This document shows, in pieces, positions 38,654 to 50,300 of a stretch of DNA of 64,000 nt. The DNA is from Phlebotomus papatasi (lineage: Eukaryota > Arthropoda > Insecta > Diptera > Psychodidae): positions 46,934,001 through 46,998,000 of the forward strand of contig NC_077222.1 in assembly GCF_024763615.1 (NCBI RefSeq), in the 5' to 3' direction. The notes below the pieces were generated by a model. That model saw nothing but the letters and a program-made list of their open reading frames with translations. It had not been told where the DNA came from and searched no databases. Made by a program: the position numbers and the translations under genes. Every line of letters begins with the position of its first letter. The stretch's first letter is position 1.

Positions 38654-39561
38654 CTACGCCAGGATTTTCACTATTTCGTCCACGAGGGGGTCGTGGACAG
38701 ATGTAACAATATCTAGAAGGGAGACTGAACATTCACTAAATTCCCGGCTGCAGGAAATTCCAGAACGTCCGATTTGTTCTGCTCTGAAGTATTCATTATC
38801 AGAATGCTGCGATAATGGTTCATTTGTTGTTGATGGAGTCAGGATTATATGAATAAGTTCGGCCAGGATTCCACTTTTTCGATTGAAGGGTACTTCAGCA
38901 GTCTCACAAATTGCCCGTAGAACACATGCACGGCCTCCAAAACTGCGCCTAAATTGATGGAATTTATAGTTACGAGATTTTTCAAAAAGTAATAAAATTT
39001 CACAACTCACTCAATAGAAATTGCTTCTAATCCTTTGTACAAATGCCATCGGGTATGATCAATGTTAAAATCATTTCCTGGGAATCTTGAAGTCGGTACA
39101 TCTTCTATTTCATTGGAGTCATTGTCTCCCTTGTCCTCTTTCATCCAATCCCAATCTTCCTCATCTACAGCTAATGAATTCTCATTAATTTGGGATTCTT
39201 CTACAAGCACCTTATCCACATTGTACACTTCCTTATGGCCATCAAATGAGGCCAATGGATTTTCCGGGTAAGCTCTCGGAAGATCACGGCGGGTTTTCTT
39301 TGATTCCCAGATTGGACTTATGCGTAAATCTTCAGGTTTAGTAGGAAGAAAGTACTGCGCCTTGAATACATATCCAGTGGTAACGGCAATTGATTCCAAA
39401 TCCAGGGGAATACCAATCCCGAAAATGAATTGATGACGCGTGGGTGCGGTTGGTGGGAAGATAAGGAAACGCTTTTCTCTCGAATGGAAACTCTCATTAT
39501 GTGATTGTTCGGCAAGACTTCGAGAAAAAAGGCACACAGTCAAAATGATAAGGATTTTCAT
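38654..39561 (-). CDS. Secreted DM4/12-family protein
   Basis: The gene has two exons, 39561-39011 and 38948-38654 (281 residues), joined in phase 2 at a GA|GTGAG donor and TTTAG acceptor. The chosen start gives a textbook signal peptide (MKILIILTVCLFSRSLAEQ). An upstream in-frame ATG at 39612 would add 17 polar residues and hide the signal. After the leader comes the typical SREKRFLIFPPTAP block, then an acidic middle (DEEDWDWMKEDKGDNDSNE). The C-terminal DM4/12 domain has the conserved GGRACVLRAICETAE, EYFRAEQIG and the spaced cysteines. This family is insect-restricted and its function is unknown. It is divergent from the eIF4G-like gene and convergent with ARF. Confidence 0.9.
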
Positions 39562-39645
39562 CTTTTTCGCGCGATATAATACTATACAACTGAGACTAGC
39601 TCGATTATCCATTGACTTCTGAAGGTAGACCTCGCGGGAAAAGAC

Positions 39646-39822
39646 TTAAGAGTTTCTAATTGATTTTTGTGGAACAATTAACACGGCAAACATTTCACCG
39701 TTACAGTTGTCTGAGAAGTCTGTGAACACATAAGATTGTGAAGATATCTCGGGTGATATTTTGTCAGATGATTTAGCTGCTTCAGATAATAATATAATTA
39801 TAATTATTAAAAAAAAAAACAT
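39646..39822 (-). CDS. Possible small secreted peptide (58 residues)
   Basis: The open frame begins at ATG 39822 with a strong hydrophobic leader (FFFLIIIIILLSEAAKSS), followed by a short polar tail with FSDNCNGEMFAVLIVPQKS. It ends 85 bp upstream of the DM4/12 start and on the same strand. I do not recognise it. It could be a tiny secreted protein, a leading exon of another transcript or a chance frame in the divergent promoter. Confidence 0.3.
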   Translation of the reverse strand: MFFFLIIIIILLSEAAKSSDKISPEISSQSYVFTDFSDNCNGEMFAVLIVPQKSIRNS

Positions 39823-40122
39823 TTTAGAAAAGGCGGGAATTCGTATATTATCACATTTCTTGTCCGTTGGATTAAATTTGTTTAAATTTTGCCGCTTGCT
39901 GCGCTGCGATCGTGTTTCGCCGTAGTGAGCGAGAAAGAGAAAACTAGTTTTTTTTTGCAAGATCAACAAAGATTGCCCCGAAGATAGCGCAAAAACTTTG
40001 TCTTATTACCGAATTTTGTTCACTTAATTTAAATCCAATAAACGATTTCCAGTATTTAGAGTTCAACATTCAATTAGGTGGTGTTTGCAAAACATCAAAA
40101 AGGTGAAAAAGTTGCATAGGAT

Positions 40123-40984
40123 ATGCAGTCAAATGGTGAAAAGAAATCCATGCAAAAGCATGGCAAAGGCAACACGGGGAAGTCCAATCGCCAGAAAAAC
40201 ATGGCAAGGAACAACGATGGCAGAAGCAATTCCAAAAGCGGCGATTTCAAGACACCACACAGCACCAATACCACATGGCCGAGGCCTATGGTGAACTATC
40301 CATGCCCTCGGGTTCCAGTCTCTGTTCCTGTACAATTGGTTCCCCGATCACAAATAAACATGGCTCCGGCTACTTCGCATGTTTTCGGAGCTGGAGTTCC
40401 GATGTACCCGAGGTACAGCCTCAGTGTCCCCCCACCCCCACCTCCGATTTCATCGCCGGCACTGCCCGTGCAGCAGAACATACCGATAATACCAAACATG
40501 GCTGCAGCATTTCCACCATTGCCGCCGCCCGCTCCCAGATATAGCATGAATTTTAGCGAATTCAACACTTTGCCGAGGTATTCGAAGCCTCGATTTGCAC
40601 CAGTCACAATAACTCGTGCCCCTCTCACAACATCAACTAGTAAGGCACACTGGGAACGGGAGACACCACATGCTATTCCCATTGTCGATCCCAATTCCAA
40701 CAAGGACATTCGGAAGGAGCACATTGACAATATTCGAAAACATGCAAGTCTTGTTGACCTCACAGTGGAAGATCGTGGTCTGAAGTCCGATTCCCAGGGG
40801 ACATCACAGGAACAATTTTGTATACAAGACTTGCAGTTCCTTCAAGAAAGTCTCATCTCCAACGAAGAAGAAGTGACAAAGAATGATCTACAAGAGTTAG
40901 TACATGATTCCTGTGTTCGTGAGAATCAGGAAGATGATCAAAATACGTCTCAGCAGAAGCCCTCAACTGATGATAAACTGGAAG
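40123..40984 (+). CDS. eIF4G-like gene, exon 1
   Basis: The first ATG after an in-frame TAG gives 287 codons plus one base. The exon encodes a basic N-terminus, PPPPPP and PPLPPPAP tracts and the AIPIVDPNSNKDI segment. Without splicing, the frame would end 11 codons after the donor in a lysine-rich tail (stop at 41019). Confidence 0.8.
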
Positions 40985-43900
40985 GTAAAAATAAAAAAAA
41001 ACTTAAAAAGCCAAATTAAAAAAAAAATTGAATTATTTTTCAATTTAAGGAACTTAAAAAAATATTAAACGTAGAATTAAAGTTGAAGTAAAAGAGAATT
41101 TTAGAAACATTAACAATAATTACTACATCCTTATAAGACAATTCAACTATATTTTTTTATCTAGTTATAAACAAATTATTCCATAATCTCGACATTATAG
41201 TATTTTTATTATTCACACTTTGGATTAATAACTTAATAAAAACAAAAGCAAATTCGAGCCCATTTCGATTATTAATTTAAAAATTTTCTGGATTAAGGAT
41301 TATATATATTAGATGAGTTCATATATTCTGTCAGTAGAAGAGGTCGAAAGTTTGGAGTGGTATATCTCAGCTCCTGATGAACATAATTGGATGGGTGAAC
41401 TATTGTTGGAAAGCTTGGTTCATTAGCTTTCAGAATCTGGTATATATAATCTTCTATGAGTAAACCATGGTCATCCAGAACCATTTATGTCGAAGAAGCC
41501 ACTTTTTGCAACGTCTTTTTTGACCATCTACTTCTGGGACCAGGAGAGACCCACGATTATCGCACAAGGACTATTTGTTAGAGGAACTCAAAAGGTATAA
41601 TTTGTGGAAGAAACTTTTTTTTTGGACATCTTACTTTTTTTATTCATCGACTTTTGCAAGAATTTTGAAGTGTTAAACGGAAGGAAAAAATTACTGAAAT
41701 CCTAAAAGAGTGGTTTCTGGAGGGGAAGGATAGACGCGGGGATGAAATTGATGTGATATTTGGATTCCTTAGATCAACTTATGGGGGAGTACTTACAACA
41801 TTCCAAGTCGATATCTTCATTAGTTTGTCCAGAAAATGAGATAGAAGGATTTCTGTAATTTTTTCCTTGCGTTTAACATTTTAAAATTCTTGCAAAAGTC
41901 GATGAATAAAAAAAAGTAAGATGTCCAAAAAAAAAGTTTCTTCTACAAATTATACCCTTTGAGTTCCTCTAACGAACAGTCCAAGTGCGAGAATTGTGGG
42001 TCTCTCCTGGTCCCAGCAGTAGATGGTCAAAAATAACGCCGCAAAAAGTGTCTTCTTCGACATAAATGGTTCTGGATGACCATGATTTACCCATAGCCAA
42101 TTACATATACCAGATTCTGAAAGCTAATGAACCAAGCTTTCCAACAATAGTTCACTCATCCAATTATGTTCATCAGGAGCTGAGATATACCACTCCAAAC
42201 TTTTTACCTCTTCTACTGACAGAATATATGAACTCATCTAATATATAAGAAGAACCACAAAATATTATTTTTTTTTAAAAAATATTTTTCATAGTTCTGT
42301 GATATTTTCTATTTTGAGAATTCTGTGAATAATTTACATTTTGGTCACCACATCAATGTGAAAGAATATCCTGGAAATTTCAAAATATATTGTCGGTGCA
42401 ATTTAATTGAATTTCGAATAAAAAGGGTGACAAAGCGTCCTAGTTTTGCAAAATACGCAAACTCATAAATTAAATCCTATATCTCAAAAGTGCTTTCACA
42501 TAATTTCCTCATTTAAAAAAATGGTTTATTGGTCCAATTCATGTGCCAAGAATTTGTTCATCAATTCGAGTTTTACACTGCATAATTTCTTAGGTTTACT
42601 GGTTAAAAATAGATTTCGACTGGGTCAAAACTTGTCAAAACGCATATTTAATTCTTTCACGAGCTCTGAGAAAACTTAAACATTTTATAATGAGCACCTT
42701 CTTATAGGAAATTTACTGCTCTACAACATTGCAGAAGACTATTTTCCTCTATCTCGAAAGAAATGTGATTTTCGAATCATTTTCTAAAAGTCGATTTTGT
42801 GAAGATTCTCAAAATTGCTGGGGCAAATTTTGTCAGTCTTCGGAGAAATTATGACGTTTTACTCTCGCAAACGTTAAAAATATCAAATAGATATTGTCCA
42901 AGCTCCGCCTTGAGCAGAACTCAGGCTAGAGGAGGAAATTATTTCGAATAGCTCAGAATATTTCCCTGCTCTTCGAGTAGCTTCCAGGAGCTTCCTGGTC
43001 TGCGGATCCTGGTTGAGTTGTCCCCGGCGTCTCTCGACTGCCCCTAATGGTTGGCTAAAGAGCCTCAGGTCTTAGGCAGAAGTGCCACCTGTTATGGACA
43101 ACAATCAGTTGCCTCTCTGGGGAAGGGCAGATAAATCTGCACGCAACTCGGCTGTGGTAAGCCTCAGTACAGGATCTCAGCAGAAGATTCACTAGGAATC
43201 GCTCTGAAAGCCGACTCTAAATTGCCACTGGAGGCAATTGGAGCTGGGCCGCTGATTATATGGGCATGCAAGTGCCATCGATCTGATAGGCCCTGGAACT
43301 TGAGAAAAAAGCCCTGCAAAGACAATTTAAGGCACTTCCTCTTTATATGTAGTGCCGCCGTACTTTGCTGCTGCTGTTGAAAAAAATTGGAAACTCTCAA
43401 TGACTGTAGGCTTTAATCTGATTTATTATTTCAAATTTTAACATCTTATATACTAAATGCTAATTCCCACTTCAAGCACTGTCCTAAAAATATTAATTAC
43501 CTAATTATTTAACCTAATTTTGCAATTTTCTTATGCCCTATATTATGTCTTCACAGAAAATTGCTGACTGATTGCGCGAATCGCGAATTGTTGTTTTTCC
43601 GGGTGTCGTCTTTCTCTATTTCCGGGTGATTCACTTATTGATGGGAAAATCTGGGAAATCAAGACATTTTAAATCTTCAATAGTTCGTAAACTATTGATT
43701 AATTTACAATTTTGATTTAGCAAATATAATTTTGAATAGTTCAAAAATAGTTTGCTAATTATTAATAGAGATAGAGATAGCATACGCCATCCTTGGGTAT
43801 TGCAATCACTAATCAGTCAGCAACGTTTATGGGTTTTGAAGTGTTAAATTTTAGCATCCTACGAGGAAGTACAAACTAAAGGTTGTACTCTAAACCTAAA

Positions 43901-46900
43901 GGATTTGTTTTTCTCACAGGATGTCTAAGGATTTAATAATAAAATAAATAAATAAATTTGAATTAAATAATAATTTTCCCTACACCATAAGTGCTTGAAG
44001 TGAGGTTTTATAAGAATAGTTTAATCAAATATTCTTAATTATTCCATACATACATACATACATCTTAACGAGAAATGTGCTTAAATTGAGCTAATCAGTA
44101 TTGATATTTTCTGTAAGCCAAATATTCCAAAAATGGGGCTCAAAATTTCATTATTTTTTATTTTACATAATCGTTCCTCGAATCCCTTGAAACTTTGTAA
44201 GTTTAAGAAGGTTCATGAAGGCTATCTGTAATAAAAATTTCAAGACTCAGTCTCTTTTATTTTAGAAAATAGTGAATATTGAAATTTTCGTTTTGACAAA
44301 TTTTGCCCAAGTTTAGATCACATATAAAGCGCCCATAATACCTTAGGAATAATAGAATTGAATTTCGGATAAGATTTAGTTCACGGTTCGTAACTGGATG
44401 ATTATCGGTTCATATTGGTCAGATCTGTCAGATATTCAAATGGCCTTTCCTATTCCAAAGAACCCAATGGACGAAACGTCTGATAAGTTAATCTCTAAAA
44501 TATATCCCAAAAATCGTAAAAAAAATTTCGAGCAATTACAGAAAAAATGGACAACAAAATTTTAGAGGGTCTTTAGGGGGTTCCTCAAAGTTCAAGCTGC
44601 TATTTTTAACCATTTGACTTCTAGTTTTGATGATGGCTAGTCAGATAGGCAAAAAGCATAACATCATATCTCAGAAATCGTCAGATTTTTAAAGATATGT
44701 TGAGAAAAAAGATCGATTTTTATACATTTTATAAACGATAAACTGATTCATTAAAAATTAAAAGAAATCCACAAATAATTTTCCAGATATAATTTAGAAG
44801 GATAAGTCAAAGAAAAATATTTCAGTGATTATTAAAAATAAGGTGAAAAACAGATCATATTTTAGGTGTGATTCCTTCATAATCACACCTATTGTGATAC
44901 TCCGATTTTGTAAAAGTGCTCCGATCGAGCTGAAATTCACAGGGTATATGTTTTGAACATCCCTGATCCCGAAAATGGTAGTCCGCCATTTTAGGGTCCG
45001 GCCGGCTGTCCGGCCGTCCGCAATCCGCAGTACGCAATATCTCCGGTTTGGAAAGAGATATCTTCATACATTTTTTTTTAAATATATTTCCTTGCGCGTA
45101 TGACGATTTCTATGCTATTAGTTTTTTGAAAAACCGGGTCTAAAACAGTTTAAAACCGGTTTTTCTAGGTTTTCTCGAAATTGGAATATGCAATTTGAAC
45201 CATTTTATGTTCATGTTGTAGCGCTACTTGAGTAGACCAATTAAAAAAAATTGGAGATTGCTCCATGATTTCTCGAGATATTTCAAGTTGAAGATTGCAA
45301 TTTTAAGAAATTTTGTTCGTAGCGTCGGGTAGGAAAAAAAGCGGGAGAAGCAGCGTGACACCTGATGATTTTCGCGGGTCGCCAAATTTTTCGCTAATTT
45401 ACGCGGGACGAGAAATTTTTCGCGGGTCGCCAAATTTTTCGCTAATTTACGCGGGACGCGAAATTTTTCGCGGATTTTCGCGGGTCGCGAAATTTTTTGC
45501 GAATTTTCGCGGGTCGAGAAATTTTTCGGGGATTCTCGCGGGTCGCGAAATTTTTCGCGAATTTATGCGGGACGTGAAATTTTTCGCGGATTTTCGCAGG
45601 TTGCGAAGAATTTCGCGGATTTTCGCGAGCTGCAAAAAATATTCTAGATCCCTTCTACCTTCTACTTTACAATTATGTACAGACACAAGAAAAAAATAAC
45701 TTTAGGTAGTCAGGAAAAATTATTTTCTTTATGGGACACCGGTGTTCCAATCGTCCTTAAAGGGTTAAATTGGGGTACCTTTGAAGTTGTGTATTTTTCT
45801 CCTGTTTTTAAAAAGAAATTGAAATGGATAATTTCATAATTTAGCTTAACAGTTGGTTTATGGAGCTCAATTAAGTCATGTTAAAATCCAGATAAGAAGG
45901 ATAATTAAAGTATGGAAAATAGGGATTAGTGGGATGAATTGCACCTTTGAAGTCGGACAGCTTTTGAAATTGGTTTTTTTTTGTCATATTTATAAATGAA
46001 ACTGGATCATATTTTGATATAATTTAGCTCAAAAAACCAATTGCGAATCTAAATTACATCATGATAATACTCAATTTCCATTTAAAAATGGAGAACACGA
46101 TGACATCAAAATATATTATTAGTAATGACATGAATGCTACCAACAAGGCATAGAGAAATTATATTTTCTCGTAAGGGAGATATCTATAAACATGCTTTAT
46201 TATTTTATTTTTTTTATTTACGTATTGGGATGTCAGTTCTATACCCCTTGGAATCACGTGTAGTAAATTGAATTCAAATTAAAATTTCTGGTTATTTAAT
46301 GAAGGTTCAAACTTAGGGAATGAAGACTTGGTCCATTAAAAGAAAGCCTGAATTACAAGGTCAAAAGTAGTCTAACTTATCTAGAGAAGCACCACATAAT
46401 TTTGCCGAATAATAGATGAAAATGATTTTATGTTCTAAAAAAATATTAATAATAATTGTCTTTATTGAAACATGATATGAATTAATGCAGATGTAATATC
46501 AAGTGATTGAAATTACAATATTTTGTACATTTTATACCATAATAATGACCTCTACACACTAGAGAAAATTATGTCCATATTGAAGAGTTTTTTTCTACGC
46601 AAGAGTAGGAAATTTAGGGTAAGTGTGCCAAATTTCGGCATAGTTGCATGTAAGCGCCAAAGTCCCAAGTTTGAAATGTAATATTTTAAATACAAATTGA
46701 TTTTTTTATTCTTTCTTCTGAAAGAGTGTTGCTTGGAACCTTGTAAAGAGTTTACCGTCTTTATTTACTCTAAAATCATTCTTAATACATTTTAAAATGA
46801 ATAAAAATATAGACATAGTCTTGGTGCCCTTTTTCGGCCACCTTCATTCTCATAGTTCCTTGCCCTTTTGGAATTCTTCCAATGTTTTTTTCACGTCATC

Positions 46901-47260
46901 TCGTTTGTTGAAGCTACATTTTTTGTTATTCTTTTTCATTGTATAATCTCTAGAGTGTCTAGAGTATGTAAAAACTAAAAATTCATGGAAATTCGAAGAA
47001 CAAAAAAGGTGGCCGAAATTGCAAGCTGGCTGGAATTTGGCACACTTACCCTACTTCAATATGGACATAAATTTTTCTAGTGTGGCCGTAAAGGAGAATA
47101 TGCATAAATTACTGTCCGTATGAATTTTGAAAAATAAATAAGTATTATCCTTTATTATAGGTAAGTATAATCACAATTATCACAATTATAAAAAAAACTG
47201 AAAGTTAATTTGATTTATTTCAATAGATCTTAAAAATCAATACCTCACTATATTTCAATG

Positions 47261-47336
<76 letters not shown>

Positions 47337-50300
47337 TGTGTGTCTGAAATTTACATTAATAAAATATGGACTATTTCAATTAATTCGCAGTTTTTTATAA
47401 TTGTATTTAATTAGTTTATTATGGAATTGAAAATAAAAAAAAGCAAACTTTGAAATTGAGAATTATTTCGTTCTGCTTATGCAAATGAAAATTGATAATT
47501 TCGTGATAACTCTGAAACTCTATAAGATAATGAAAAATGTTTCTCAGAATTTTAAGTTATTATGTGTTTTTAAATAATGGCTTGAGGTTTATGTACCACA
47601 AGTTTTAGTCAGAATTAAAATGACTATTTAATTTTTTTGCGTCTCAGACAATTTCTGAGAAATTATGCCATATTGTTTGTCCGTCTGTCTGTTATTAATC
47701 GAACGCAATGATGAAAGGATAAAAAATTCTCGATTTTTTGAAAAACCAATAAATTTTGTCAAATTATTAATCGTATCGAAAGGTACTTGCATTTAATAAG
47801 TTCCATTTTTTAGAATGTCAGTGTTGGAAGTACCTGCTCAGCCTATATTGTAGACCGTCCAGAAGTGTTCTTGAGTGTCATTTGCTCTGATTGACGATTC
47901 TCTATGCACTTAAATACAATTAATATTGAACCAAAAGTTCGCAAAATTCTCACAATATTTTGAGAATAGTTACTTGAGATTCTTTACTATCTCAGCTTTT
48001 GTGGTACAAGGTGGAATGCGACCTCGTCAGATCAGGCCTAAATTTTGAATTGACACGTTTTGACACTCAGATCACGAATATCATATGCGCCAAAAATCGA
48101 TTTTCGTGGACGTCCCGTCCGTTCGTCCGTCCGTCGTATAACCACTTCTGGAGAGAGAACGGAGAGGGATATCGACAAGCGGTTTTCGGAAAAGGTGAAA
48201 TATGTCTACGGGTGGCTATAAGTAGGTGATGTCACATTCACGCCAGATCCGTCCGCCATTTTGTAACACCCCCAAATTTTGTTTTCTCAATCACTTCTTT
48301 CTGATGCCCCTGACCAAAGGGGTCAAAAATTTCATTTTCAAATTGTCTTATCTCTGGGTATAATTGTTAGAATTTTAGTGTTTGGGAAAGCCCTCGTGAA
48401 ATACTAGAACTCTTCTGCACCTCAACTTTATCCGATTTAATTGAAGGACCGATTAATCAAAAAATCAATTTTCGAAAATTCGATGTCAAATATTTCGAAA
48501 ACTAGACCATGCTTTTTCTTTAAATTTGAATATGTTGTAACTGAAGTCGAGACCTTTCTAACGATGGGTAGCACACCTCCCTCGATGTTCCATGACCCGA
48601 ACTATAATCAAAAATGTCTTGATCGGACTGTATTTTCGGTGTTTATGGAACGCGTTCTATGAAATTTTAGTATTACATCTGCGATCAAAACCTCTCTAGC
48701 TGTGGATCGCATTAGTCCACACCACTATACCCAGACGCTTATTACCCTTACTAGACCCTATATGTAATGTTTATTACTCGATTTCAATGAACTTTCTTTT
48801 TCTTTTATTGGCATTGTGTAGTTGAACTTAAAATAGAAAATGACCATTAAAAAGTCTAGATAAATTTATGGTAGCTGAAAATATTTACATACGATTTCAA
48901 AATTTCTCCGAGAATAGTTTTCTCGATGAGATTCTTTTTACCCCCAAATTCAAATGACAATTGATTTTCCGAGCATTTCGAGTTGCAAACAGCCCGACTT
49001 GCATACATTTCGGGATTGCCTGTAAAGAATCTCAGCTACCATAAGCTTATCTGGGATTATCAGGGATTTTGTAGATATTTTGTAAATTACAAAGGCAAAT
49101 ATTTATCATAATTGCGAAAATATCATTGAAATATTCTTAATAAATAGCTTTTCAAAGTCAAAGCCTCTAGATAGCCTTTAATAGGTACCGTCGTTGCGGG
49201 TGACTGCACGTTTTTTCGCTGTTTTTCAACTTTTCTCTCTAAAAGTGGATAGTTAAAATGAAGGGAGGGGGGGATTTGAGTAAAATTATTTGTATTCAGT
49301 TGTTAATGAATAGATTTTGTGCCACTAGCATTAATTTTATAAAATTTTACTGTGTTTAAAAAAATCAAGAAAAAAGGCTTGCACTGGGGATAAGAATTTT
49401 AATTCAGAAATGGTATATTTTTCTTAAATTCTTTATAATTTTTAAGCTTTAGGTCCCACAAAAATAAATATAACACGAAATGGTAGACACATGTACAGAA
49501 AATATATTTTTATTGAATTTAAAATGTTACCGGTGTTACAAATAGAAAATTTGTCAGATAAATTCAAAAAAATTGCGAATTTATCGTTTTTTTCATATAG
49601 ATTTTAGAAACTGTTATCCTCGTGAAATCATTATAAATTTTGATTAGATACTCTTTCATTTGGTAAAAGTTTTAAAATGATTGCATTGGGTTTTATACTA
49701 AAACTAAAAAATCACTTAAGAAAAAATGTACCATACTTTTATACGGAAAATGTATGAGAATGCTCCGCCCTGGGTGCGGGTGACTTTGCACTTTTTAATA
49801 CATACTAAAAAATCAACAATTTCTGATAATAAACGACAATGAATATCTTCACACCTAAGGGTGAGATGCACGAGATCTACAAGATGGCATGATCGCCATC
49901 TTGATTTGACGTTTCTGCCCGCCATTTTGAATAACTGTCTAACCCTAAAACTGGTCCGATTGGGTTGAAATTTTAGTATGTTGTAGGTGATGTCAAGACC
50001 TTTTCAGAACGTATCTATGTTCCAATCTACGTCAATTATTTACCTAGATACAGAGGCTCAAAGTTTAAAATTTTGAAATATTCATATTTTGGCGATCTTT
50101 ATTTCCTAATCCTTAATTTTAAAACCTAAACGAAATGCCTCAGTAACCATTAAAAATGGTTGAGGCTTTTATTTTATATATTAGATGAGATCATATATTC
50201 TGTCAGTAGAAGAGGTAAAAAGTTTGGAGTGGTATATCTCAGCTCCTGATGAATATAATTGAATGAGTGAACTATTGTTGGAAAGCTTGGTTCAATAGCT

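Noticed and set aside
40085..40763. Overlapping frames in both strands at the eIF4G exon 1
   Set aside because: These are shadows. Only the 40123 frame joins correctly to exon 2 and carries the eIF4G-like AIPIVDP segment.
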